From Oscillospiraceae bacterium (GTDB lineage Bacteria; Bacillota; Clostridia; Oscillospirales; Ruminococcaceae), in contig JAHHTP010000009.1 of NCBI GenBank assembly GCA_020024615.1, positions 1 through 53,216 of the forward strand: 53,216 nt of DNA, written 5' to 3'. A model generated the notes under the pieces. The model was not told where the DNA came from and searched no databases. It worked only from the letters and a program-made list of their open reading frames with translations. The translations under genes and the position numbers were made by a program. How positions within the stretch are numbered: position 1 is the first letter of the stretch; every line of letters begins with the position of its first letter. Of this stretch, positions 17,599-24,699 are shown piece after piece.

Positions 17599-19896
17599 AT
17601 GGAGCTATACAAAAATTCGGCACTATCGGTGGAAAAGAGAGTTGATGATCTCATCTCCCGTATGTCGGTGACAGAGAAAGTTGGACAGTTAAATCAGCGA
17701 CTTTTCGGATTCCGCACATTTGAGCGTGTGGAAAATGAGGATGGAAGTGTTTCGTTTGAACTGAATGACTATTTTAAGAAAGAAGTTGAACGCTATGGTA
17801 TGGGTGTTCTGTACGGATTATTCCGCGCAGACCCATGGGCGCAGAAAACTTATGAAAATGGCATCACAGCCAAAGATGCTGCAAGAGTATATAATGAAGT
17901 ACAGCGATATGTCATCGAACACAGCAGACTTGGCATCCCAATGCTGATGAGTACAGAAAATCCACATGGATTGCAGTCGTTGGATGGCTACATTATTCCG
18001 GTCAATCTGGCAAGCGGCTGTACTTTTAACCCGGAACTGCTGAAAAAAGCGTTTGGTGTCACCAGAAAACAGCAAAAAGCTATGGGTGTGCATCTTTCTC
18101 TGGTTTCTACTTTGGATATAGCGCGTGATCCGCGCTGGGGAAGAAGTGAAGAATGTTACAGCGAAGACCCGTATCTTTCTGCAATAATGGCTGTTGCTGC
18201 TGTACAGGGCAACCAATTTGATGAAGACGGCAATCTTGATTTGATTACGGTTGTAAAACATTTTGCAGCGCAGGGGCAGTGTACTGGCGGTATCAATGCC
18301 AGTCCGGCAAGTATTGGTGAGCGTGAATTGCGTGAAATTCACTTGCCAGTAATGAAACAGCTGGCTAAAGCAGGCTGTGAATGTTTGATGGCAGCATATA
18401 ATGAGATTGACGGTGTTCCGTGTCATGCTAATCCATGGCTATTAAATGATGTTCTGCGTAAGGAAATGGGCTTCAAGGGTGCGGTTATGTCGGATGGTGG
18501 TGCAATCGGCCGTTTGAATGGTACACTGGTGGAAGATGCACCAAGCGCAGGTGCGTTAGCACTGAAATCTGGCGTTGATATTAGTTTGTGGGATGATTGT
18601 TTTTCTGAGTTGGAAGTAGCGTTCCATAAAGGATATATTTCGGTTGCGGATTTGGACCGTGCTGTCCGCCGTGTGCTGACCATGAAATTTGAATTGGGAC
18701 TGTTTGATCATCCATATGTGGAAGAAGTTGATCTATCAGATTTCAATTATGATAATTATCCGGAGAGTTTGGAACTTTCCAGGGAGTCTGTTGTTTTGTT
18801 AAAGAATGATGGTATTCTCCCTCTGGATGCTGCGAAATACCAAAAGATTGCTGTTATTGGACCGAATGCTGATAATATTTATCATCAGCTGGGTGACTAT
18901 ACACCTTCTATGCGAGAGGGCGTTGGCGTTACTTTATTAGAGGGGATCAAAGAGCAGTTTTATGGTGAAGTAAACTATGTACAGGGCTGCACCGTCTGCA
19001 CTTGCGATTTGGATGAGATTGATAAAGCAGTGCAGGCTGCGAAAGAAGCCGATCTGGTAATTCTGGCACTTGGTGGTTCAAGTGCGCGTGATTTCAATAT
19101 TGAATTTGACACCAATGGTGCAGCGATTGTTCGGGATAAAGTTCTGGACATGGACTGCGGCGAGGGTGTTGATGTTGCAGATCTGACATTAGGTGAAAAA
19201 CAGAAAGAACTGGTAAAAGCGGTATTTGCGACTGGAACACCGACTGTTTCAATTATCATTGCTGGCCGAGCTTATGCGTTTGGTGATGCAACGGAGCCGG
19301 CGAATGCTGCACTTTGTGCATTTTATGGTGGTCCGATGTCCGGTCGTGCGATTGCTGAAATTTTGTTCGGAAAGGTTAATCCGTCCGGCAGACTGTCGGT
19401 TTCCATTCCGCGTTCAAGCGGTCAGCTTCCAGTTTATTATAACGATAAAGATCTGGGCACAGAGTTGAAATATCATGATTCTACGCGCAGACCGCTGTAT
19501 CCGTTTGGGTATGGTTTGGGTTATCAGAATATGGAATACTCCGATTTTCGGTTGGAAAATGATTCCTTGTCTGCTATACAGCTTGCACATGGTGAAAGAA
19601 CAAAAGTTGTATTCAAAGTGAAGAACATTGGAAACTGTGCAGACTATGCAGTTCCGATGCTATATATCAAAGATTTGCAGGCGAGTGTAACGCGCCGAAT
19701 TAAGGAACTGAAGGATTTCTCTAAAGTCTGGTTACAGCCGGGCGAAGAAAAAGAGATTAGTTTGTCGGTTGGTGAGGATGAACTGTCCATTTGGGATGTT
19801 CATATGAGATTTACCACTGAGCCAGGTCAAGTAAAACTGATTTTACAGGATTCTGATAATCTACTGTTTGAGCAGAATATGACTATTTTGGCATAA
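17599..19896 (+). CDS. Cytoplasmic GH3 beta-glycosidase
   Basis: A 765-aa glycoside hydrolase family 3 enzyme. The TIM-barrel domain has ARDPRWGRSEECYSEDPYL (residues 175-193) and VKHFAAQG, and the predicted nucleophile is Asp299 in VMSDGGAIGRL. The alpha/beta sandwich follows, and a fibronectin type III-like domain ends the protein (from about 640). The residue after the nucleophile is Gly rather than the commoner Trp/Tyr, so substrate may differ from ordinary beta-glucosidases. It lacks the KH-x5-D-SH-x3-P signature of NagZ beta-N-acetylglucosaminidases, so a beta-glucosidase, beta-xylosidase or related role is more likely than release of GlcNAc. No signal peptide. AAGGAG overlaps the GH38 stop, 9 bp upstream, and a terminator follows. 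Confidence 0.92.
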   Translation: MELYKNSALSVEKRVDDLISRMSVTEKVGQLNQRLFGFRTFERVENEDGSVSFELNDYFKKEVERYGMGVLYGLFRADPWAQKTYENGITAKDAARVYNEVQRYVIEHSRLGIPMLMSTENPHGLQSLDGYIIPVNLASGCTFNPELLKKAFGVTRKQQKAMGVHLSLVSTLDIARDPRWGRSEECYSEDPYLSAIMAVAAVQGNQFDEDGNLDLITVVKHFAAQGQCTGGINASPASIGERELREIHLPVMKQLAKAGCECLMAAYNEIDGVPCHANPWLLNDVLRKEMGFKGAVMSDGGAIGRLNGTLVEDAPSAGALALKSGVDISLWDDCFSELEVAFHKGYISVADLDRAVRRVLTMKFELGLFDHPYVEEVDLSDFNYDNYPESLELSRESVVLLKNDGILPLDAAKYQKIAVIGPNADNIYHQLGDYTPSMREGVGVTLLEGIKEQFYGEVNYVQGCTVCTCDLDEIDKAVQAAKEADLVILALGGSSARDFNIEFDTNGAAIVRDKVLDMDCGEGVDVADLTLGEKQKELVKAVFATGTPTVSIIIAGRAYAFGDATEPANAALCAFYGGPMSGRAIAEILFGKVNPSGRLSVSIPRSSGQLPVYYNDKDLGTELKYHDSTRRPLYPFGYGLGYQNMEYSDFRLENDSLSAIQLAHGERTKVVFKVKNIGNCADYAVPMLYIKDLQASVTRRIKELKDFSKVWLQPGEEKEISLSVGEDELSIWDVHMRFTTEPGQVKLILQDSDNLLFEQNMTILA

Positions 19897-19900
19897 TATT

Positions 19901-19936
19901 TGCCGCTGTCTGATGAAAAAGGCAGCGGCATTTTTG
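19901..19936 (+). terminator. Terminator of the GH38-GH3 operon
   Basis: An 8-bp stem TGCCGCTG (19901-19908) with CAGCGGCA (19923-19930) is followed by TTTTT. It lies a few bases after the GH3 stop. Confidence 0.85.
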
Positions 19937-20074
19937 GTAAAATAAATTGGCGTGATTTGGTTTTAAGATTTGTTCATTTTGTGTGATAGATTTTGTAAAA
20001 AGGTTCGTGTATCATAATAGTTATAGTATATGGATATTAGAAAAGCGTTTTGAAAATGAGAGGAGACATTACAG

Positions 20075-20464
20075 ATGAATTGGTTAAGACGATTTATGAT
20101 GGGACGATATGGCCCAGACGAATTGAATTTTGCTTTATTGATTGCCAATCTACTGTTTTGGATGATTGGCGTTTTTACAGGATGGTGGATTTTTCAAATT
20201 TTCGCTTATTTGTTCTGTGCGCTTGTAATTTATCGTATGCTATCCAAGAAGATTCCGGTTCGTCAAAAGGAAAACAGACAATTTTTGAAGGTATGGTATC
20301 CAATTAATCAAAACTTCCAGCAATGGATGTTCCGTGTAAAGGATCATTCTCATCGTTATATCCGTTGCAGGAATTGCAAAGAGCGTCTGCGTCTGCCGCG
20401 CGGAAAAGGAAGAATTGAAGTAACCTGCCCGAAATGTAGAGAACGATTTATTACCAAAACATAA
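20075..20464 (+). CDS. Small membrane protein with C-terminal zinc ribbon
   Basis: A 129-aa protein of unknown function. The N-terminus (MNWLRRFMMGRYGPDELN) is followed by one or two hydrophobic segments (about residues 20-55), then a basic linker, and a cytoplasmic zinc ribbon with CRNC (near 98-101) and CPKC (near 118-121). Proteins of this layout are common and uncharacterised in Clostridia; the ribbon might bind nucleic acid or a partner. GGAG lies 11 nt upstream of the start. It is monocistronic, between the GH3 terminator and its own terminator. An overlapping ORF from 20050 in another frame is a shadow: it lacks these motifs. Confidence 0.8.
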   Translation: MNWLRRFMMGRYGPDELNFALLIANLLFWMIGVFTGWWIFQIFAYLFCALVIYRMLSKKIPVRQKENRQFLKVWYPINQNFQQWMFRVKDHSHRYIRCRNCKERLRLPRGKGRIEVTCPKCRERFITKT

Positions 20465-20474
20465 TAGAATATCA

Positions 20475-20510
20475 AATGATCTGCTGTGTTAAGACAACAG
20501 ATCATTTTTT
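20475..20510 (+). terminator. Terminator of the zinc-ribbon gene
   Basis: A stem of AATGATCTG (20475-20483) with CAGATCATT (20498-20506), extended inward by TGT/ACA past a C-A mismatch, is followed by six T residues. Confidence 0.8.
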
Positions 20511-20542
20511 CATAGTTGATTTAGAACATATGTTTTATTTTT

Positions 20543-20689
20543 AAATAAAAAGAATGCAAGACAAACCGTCTTGCATTAAAAAATGGGGAAATTTATATGA
20601 AAAAGAAGTCTAGCAAAATCAATCAAGGAGAATATCAATATGTGATGTAGAATTTATATTTTGTTCTTTTGAAGTCTCTCCCTGAGTAC
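20543..20689 (-). ncRNA. Candidate small RNA, about 147 nt
   Basis: A consensus sigma-A promoter (20696-20724) and a perfect 10-bp terminator (20553-20577) on the minus strand enclose about 147 nt with no usable start codon before the terminator hairpin. The RNA carries an anti-Shine-Dalgarno UUCUCCUU segment (plus 20625-20632) that can also pair with AGGGAGA near its 5' end (plus 20677-20683), and two copies of AGACUUC (plus 20671-20677 and 20605-20611). This is the layout of a trans-acting regulatory RNA. It lies between hemW and the zinc-ribbon gene. It does not resemble 6S, SRP, tmRNA or RNase P RNA. A 17-codon plus-strand ORF (20597-20650) lies antisense to it. Confidence 0.6.
20553..20577 (-). 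terminator. Terminator of the candidate small RNA
   Basis: A perfect 10-bp stem (AATGCAAGAC 20553-20562 with GTCTTGCATT 20568-20577) with a 5-nt loop; reading the minus strand it is followed by CTTTTTATTT. No minus-strand coding gene ends here, so it belongs to the small RNA or to hemW read-through. Confidence 0.8.
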
Positions 20690-20695
20690 AATATT

Positions 20696-20724
20696 ATTAT
20701 ACTTCTTTTACATGGAATTGTCAA
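20696..20724 (-). promoter_or_regulatory. Consensus promoter of the candidate small RNA
   Basis: On the minus strand TTGACA (20719-20724), exactly 17 bp, then TATAAT (20696-20701): both hexamers match the sigma-A consensus perfectly. It reads away from hemW, starting near 20689. It is the strongest promoter I found in the window together with that of tRNA-Gln. Confidence 0.82.
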
Positions 20725-20810
20725 TGGCTTGACAGCACTTTCTGCGTTGTGGTAATATTATACGAATATCTATATATAATTTTGTGTAATATCACATTAT
20801 ACTAGCAGGC

Positions 20811-21902
20811 TTAATCAAGTAAGTCGGCAATCAAAGCGTTTGAAAGCAGAAAACCATTTGGTGTGAGTGCTACTTTTTCGCTTTCTAAAGTAAGCAGATT
20901 TGTGTGTTGATACTTTTGACATCGAGATTTTAATCGGGAAATATCACCGCCATGTGCAGCATAGTCCGAAAAATATAGACCTTCACATAAACGAAGACGC
21001 AACATGGCATATTCATCGGAATCCGGCGTACATTCCTCTGGGATTGTGTATCCACGTTGAATGTATTGTGTTAAATCAGCCGGATAGGCAAAACGCCTGC
21101 CACGAAATAAGGAGTGTGCAGCAGGACCAAATCCCAGATAATCTTCGCTGTTCCAGTATTTGGTGTTATGGCGGCTTTCATAGCCGGGGCGTGAAAAATT
21201 GGAAATTTCATACTGCTGGTATCCATACTGTGCCAAATGCTGTACAGTATGCAGATACATATCACTTGCAAGACCATCATCTGGACAGGATTGGATTTCA
21301 TCGCTTTCAGCGAATGGTGTACCAGGTTCAATTTGAAGCAGATAAGCCGAAATGTGCTGCACTTTTAGAGAAGCAGCAAAATCAATGGTGGCACTGATCA
21401 TATCTAAGGTTTGATGTGGTAGCGCAAGCATGATATCCAACGAAATGTTATCAAGCCCAGCAGCACGCAGCATTTTCACCGCATCTGCCGTCATATCTGC
21501 GGAATGCCGACGGCCAAGCATTTTTAACTCGTTGTCGGCTGCCGACTGCATGCCAAGGGAAACGCGGTTGATGCCAGCTTTGAACCAACTTTCGGCACGC
21601 GATGGCGTGACCGTACAGGGATTGCACTCAAGTGTAATCTCAGCATCAGTGGTGACAGAGAAATTTTCTTTGACGGTTTTTATACATTCCGCAATGGATT
21701 CTGGGCGAATCAACGACGGAGTGCCGCCGCCAAAATAAATGGTATCGGTAGTAAGATGCTGTTCTCGATATGCCAGAATATCTCGTTTGACAGCAGCAAG
21801 ATACTGTTCTTCCAGCGGAATGCGCCACGGAACCGAATAGAAATCACAGTACGGGCATTTTTTGGCACAGAACGGCACATGAATATAAATTCCAAGCATC
21901 AT
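20811..21902 (-). CDS. hemW: HemW radical SAM heme chaperone-like protein
   Basis: A 363-aa radical SAM protein. The Fe-S cluster motif HVPFCAKKCPYCDFYS has Cys12, Cys16 and Cys19 followed by Asp-Phe; true coproporphyrinogen oxidase HemN has a fourth Cys there, so this is HemW, a heme-binding relative implicated in heme delivery. IYFGGGTPSLI, the family glycine-rich signature, is near residues 55-65, and the C-terminal HemN_C winged domain includes GFGPAAHSLF. Start ATG21902 overlaps the rsmA stop by 4 bp (ATGA), so the two are translationally coupled. Many anaerobes keep hemW without making heme, so the substrate here is uncertain. Confidence 0.92.
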   Translation of the reverse strand: MMLGIYIHVPFCAKKCPYCDFYSVPWRIPLEEQYLAAVKRDILAYREQHLTTDTIYFGGGTPSLIRPESIAECIKTVKENFSVTTDAEITLECNPCTVTPSRAESWFKAGINRVSLGMQSAADNELKMLGRRHSADMTADAVKMLRAAGLDNISLDIMLALPHQTLDMISATIDFAASLKVQHISAYLLQIEPGTPFAESDEIQSCPDDGLASDMYLHTVQHLAQYGYQQYEISNFSRPGYESRHNTKYWNSEDYLGFGPAAHSLFRGRRFAYPADLTQYIQRGYTIPEECTPDSDEYAMLRLRLCEGLYFSDYAAHGGDISRLKSRCQKYQHTNLLTLESEKVALTPNGFLLSNALIADLLD

Positions 21903-22774
21903 TTAATTTCCTGCAATGCATTGGATAATGCAATAAATTGCTCCATCGTCAGGGCTTCCGCTCTGGCAGTTGGAGCGATTCCAATCTGTTCCATTGCTGC
22001 AATGATCTTCGCTTTCGGCAGGCACAATCCGGATGAAAGAGGATTCGGCAACGTTTTTCTGCGCTGAGAGAAGGCAGCTTTGACAACCGAGAACAGGAAC
22101 TTTTCAGACTTTTCATCATGGATACCTTCCGGACGCTCTGATTTCAAGTCCAGACGGATAACAGCAGAATCTACATTCGGAGCAGGCATAAAACTGCCAC
22201 GCGAAACATTAAACAGTAGTTTCGGCTCGGAATAGTAGCGCACTGCAAAGGTGATAGCGGAGCAATCCCGGCTTGCCATTGGCGCACACAGACGGTCAGC
22301 GGCTTCTTTCTGTACCATAACAGTGATGGCAGAAATCGGCAGACGCTGTTCCATTAAATGCATTAAAATTGGCGATGTAATATAATAAGGAAGATTTGCG
22401 CATACAAATACTTCCATTCCGTCAAATTCTTCTTTTAAAAGGGAAGCAAGGTCGACTTCCAAAATGTCATTGTTGATAATTTTAATGTTATCAAATTCCG
22501 CCAGCGTTTCGTCCAGGACTGGCAGCAGGCTTTTATCAATTTCTACTGCAATAACCTTTTTGGCACGCTGTGCCAGTTCGGCAGTCAGAACACCGAAGCC
22601 GGTTCCAATCTCCAAAACACCGGTATCCTTTGCGGCACCGCCCATTTCGGCGATGCGTGGGCAGACAGATGGATTGATTAAAAAGTTCTGACCCAGCGAT
22701 TTGGAAAAGGTAAAGCCATGTCTTGTGGCAATATCTTTGATGCGGGCTGGGGAAGAAAGTGGTTTATCAGTCAT
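21899..22774 (-). CDS. rsmA: 16S rRNA adenine dimethyltransferase RsmA (KsgA)
   Basis: RsmA dimethylates two adjacent adenosines (A1518/A1519) near the 3' end of 16S rRNA during small-subunit maturation, using SAM. The 291-aa sequence has the family entry motif KSLGQNFLINPSV (residues about 25-37), SAM-binding LEIGTGFGVLT (54-64), and the catalytic NLPYYITSPI (about 128-137) for the target adenine. Loss of KsgA gives kasugamycin resistance in other bacteria. It is the first gene of a two-gene operon with hemW and is divergent from the SpoVB-like gene. A ribosome site AGGAG lies 8-10 nt before ATG22774. Confidence 0.96.
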   Translation of the reverse strand: MTDKPLSSPARIKDIATRHGFTFSKSLGQNFLINPSVCPRIAEMGGAAKDTGVLEIGTGFGVLTAELAQRAKKVIAVEIDKSLLPVLDETLAEFDNIKIINNDILEVDLASLLKEEFDGMEVFVCANLPYYITSPILMHLMEQRLPISAITVMVQKEAADRLCAPMASRDCSAITFAVRYYSEPKLLFNVSRGSFMPAPNVDSAVIRLDLKSERPEGIHDEKSEKFLFSVVKAAFSQRRKTLPNPLSSGLCLPKAKIIAAMEQIGIAPTARAEALTMEQFIALSNALQEIK

Positions 22775-22863
22775 AAATGATATCTCCTATATTATAATAA
22801 TAGTAGTAATCTACCATAATGTTATCATGAACCGAAAGGGTTGTCAAGCAAAGGAGAAAGGAT

Positions 22864-24171
22864 ATGACAAAAAAACAACCGCGCTCGGTCCTGAAAAGTA
22901 CGCTGATGCTGATTCTCTCCGCATTGATGTTGCAACTTCTGGGCTTTTTATATCGAATGGTACTTTCCCGGATGCTAACAGCAGAATTGATGGGGGTATA
23001 TGGTCTGATGATGCCGGTATATTCGTTTCTGTCAGCAGTAGCCCTTTCAGGATTCACGGTGGCGGCATCCAGAACGACAGCACACTTTGCCGGAACACAA
23101 ACCGAGCGGCTGCACTGGGCAGCACAGGTACTGAAAACTTCATTAAAGGTATATTTTCCCATCTTCTTACTGACCGTCATCATATTTTCGGCGGTGAGCG
23201 GATCGGTCGCAGGGATGCTCGGAAAAAGGGAATTGCAGACAGCATTGTTGCTGCTTTTGCCTTGTCTTTTGATGACATCACTTGAAAATGTCATTAAATC
23301 GGTATTTCAGGGATTGAATGATGTCGTGCCGTCGATGATCTCCGAATGCAGCGAACAGCTGATACGCATTGTGGCGGTATGGGTCTTTTTAAAATATGTT
23401 CGCGGCTCGGCAGGGCGGGTGTGTGCGGCGATTGTATGCGGCATGATTGTCAGCGAGGTGGCATCAGATATTATTTTAACCACATTTGGCAAAACACTGT
23501 TTGCCATCCCCACGACGCAGGAAAGCACACTGCCAGGGCAAATCCTACATAGCGCGCTTCCGGTCAACGCCGCCAATGCCTGCGGTATGTTGCTTTCTGC
23601 AATATCGGGAGCAATCGTGCCGGTTGCTTTGCAGAAATACGGATACACCCCCAGTGCGGCTTTGGCACAATACGGCGAGCTTTCCGGTATTTTACTGCCG
23701 CTTCTGTCCATTCCAGGGGCATTTGTGTATCCAATTTACACCGTGATGCTGCCAAAAATAACGGGTGTCATTGCGGCAGGCAGGCTAAAAGAGGTGCGGC
23801 AGAAAAGCATACAGACAATGGTTGCTGGTGCGGCAATGGGGTGTTGTATGGAAGGAGCAGCGGTGGTATGCGCACCCAAACTGGCGCAGATATGTTTTCA
23901 TACGGTTTGTCCAGCGGGAAGCGGTTCTCTACTACTTCTGGGGATAGGGATGTTTTTTGGATTTGCCACTTCGGGAGCGGTCTGCGTGTTGAATGCAAAA
24001 GGAAAACAGTGGCTGATTGCAGCAATTGGAATCATCTGCGGTATCATCGAGCTGCCGGTTTTATACATCGCGATCGCGACACACGGTATCAACGGTTATG
24101 CATGGGTGGGACTGATACTCAGTGGTATACAGTTTGTGGTACTTCTAACATTTGCTATGAAAAAACGATAA
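22864..24171 (+). CDS. SpoVB-like MOP-family flippase
   Basis: A 435-aa polytopic membrane protein of the multidrug/oligosaccharidyl-lipid/polysaccharide flippase superfamily, close to SpoVB/MurJ-like proteins. It begins with a charged tail (MTKKQPRSVLKST), then LMLQLLGFLYRMVLSRMLTAE, the usual first-helix pattern (L-G-F-x-Y-R), and has roughly 12 hydrophobic segments. SpoVB in Bacillus is needed for spore cortex synthesis and probably moves lipid-linked peptidoglycan precursors. At 435 aa it is shorter than Bacillus SpoVB (about 518 aa). GGAGAAAGG lies just before ATG22864. It is divergent from rsmA. Whether the host sporulates cannot be judged here. Confidence 0.83.
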   Translation: MTKKQPRSVLKSTLMLILSALMLQLLGFLYRMVLSRMLTAELMGVYGLMMPVYSFLSAVALSGFTVAASRTTAHFAGTQTERLHWAAQVLKTSLKVYFPIFLLTVIIFSAVSGSVAGMLGKRELQTALLLLLPCLLMTSLENVIKSVFQGLNDVVPSMISECSEQLIRIVAVWVFLKYVRGSAGRVCAAIVCGMIVSEVASDIILTTFGKTLFAIPTTQESTLPGQILHSALPVNAANACGMLLSAISGAIVPVALQKYGYTPSAALAQYGELSGILLPLLSIPGAFVYPIYTVMLPKITGVIAAGRLKEVRQKSIQTMVAGAAMGCCMEGAAVVCAPKLAQICFHTVCPAGSGSLLLLGIGMFFGFATSGAVCVLNAKGKQWLIAAIGIICGIIELPVLYIAIATHGINGYAWVGLILSGIQFVVLLTFAMKKR

Positions 24172-24278
24172 AACTTTTAAAATTCGCGATTTTGACCCCA
24201 AAATATTGGAACTCGCCCTCGAAAGGTTGTGCTATATTCATAAAAATATAATGTAAAGCATCGTTTAAATTTACGAAA

Positions 24279-24298
24279 AAAGGGGATATACCCCCTTT
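24279..24298 (+). promoter_or_regulatory. Inverted repeat overlapping the -35 box
   Basis: AAAGGGG (24279-24285) and CCCCTTT (24292-24298) form a perfect 7-bp inverted repeat with a 6-bp spacer. Its right arm covers the -35 hexamer of the secreted-protein promoter; a further GGGG at 24306-24309 could pair with the CCCC tract too. It is a likely operator; the regulator is unknown. Confidence 0.45.
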
Positions 24299-24324
24299 AC
24301 AAACAGGGGTAAATCGTGTATAAT
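24296..24324 (+). promoter_or_regulatory. Promoter of the secreted-protein gene
   Basis: TTTACA (24296-24301), a 17-bp spacer and a perfect TATAAT (24319-24324). Transcription should begin near 24331, leaving an unusually long 5' untranslated region of about 369 nt. Confidence 0.78.
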
Positions 24325-24330
24325 TAGTTA

Positions 24331-24699
24331 TACAGTCAAGGGCTGATGTCGGCTCGCTTATTTTGAGGCGGGAGGCAGAGAAATCTGGAAGGCCGTTTGA
24401 GGGGAAAGAATAACGCAAGTTATTCTGGTAAACGGAAGCGCGTCTTTGGATTCTGCATGTTGGGCAGCGATGCCTGATTTACAGGGAATACAGTGCTTGG
24501 ATGCCGCAGACCCTTTTGCCGCAACATGAGGGCAGCAGTGTTGAAGAATTGTGACCCGGCAGAAAACGAAACAACCGGAAAGAGGACAAAACCAAACAAA
24601 TCAAAAGAACCGAACAGACGGAAAACCTTGTGACTAAACAAAACCATGCATATTATCACAAATCATGGTTTGAAAATTTTGAAAGGAATGTGATTTATA
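24331..24699 (+). promoter_or_regulatory. Long structured 5' leader RNA
   Basis: This non-coding leader contains several well-formed hairpins: CTCGCTT/AGGCGGG (24353-24372); CAGA-GAAA-TCTG (24376-24387); GAATAAC-GCAA-GTTATTC (24408-24425) inside CCGTTT/AAACGG (24393-24435); GGCA-GCGA-TGCC (24463-24474) inside a long-range CATGTTG/CAACATG helix (24456-24462 with 24522-24528); and AAACCATG/CATGGTTT (24641-24671) just before the ribosome site. Three tetraloops are of the GNRA class, which often dock into receptors in folded RNAs. The stretch 24565-24640 is A-rich and seems unpaired. I compared it from memory with c-di-GMP, c-di-AMP, cobalamin, lysine and RNase P consensus motifs and found no match. 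Confidence 0.55.

Noticed and set aside
17818..18426. 202-aa minus-strand ORF inside the GH3 gene
   Set aside because: It is antisense to conserved GH3 catalytic motifs, with no promoter or ribosome site; a shadow.
20597..20689. Possible type I toxin-antitoxin pair (mini-ORF plus antisense RNA)
   Set aside because: The 17-residue peptide is short, polar and lysine-rich with no membrane-spanning stretch, and no plus-strand promoter is evident. Type I toxins are normally hydrophobic.
22701..23294. Overlapping 194-aa plus and 175-aa minus ORFs at the rsmA/flippase junction
   Set aside because: Both overlap well-supported genes in other frames and lack ribosome sites; composition is not protein-like.
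24331..24620. Leader as RNase P RNA, tmRNA or SRP RNA gene
   Set aside because: The conserved GAGGAAAGUCC of RNase P, the tmRNA ends and the SRP GGAAG/AGCAGC apical motif are not seen, and there is no terminator before the coding gene.
24420..24659. 79-aa minus-strand ORF in the leader
   Set aside because: It lacks a ribosome site and protein-like composition, and lies over the hairpins of the leader; it is a shadow.
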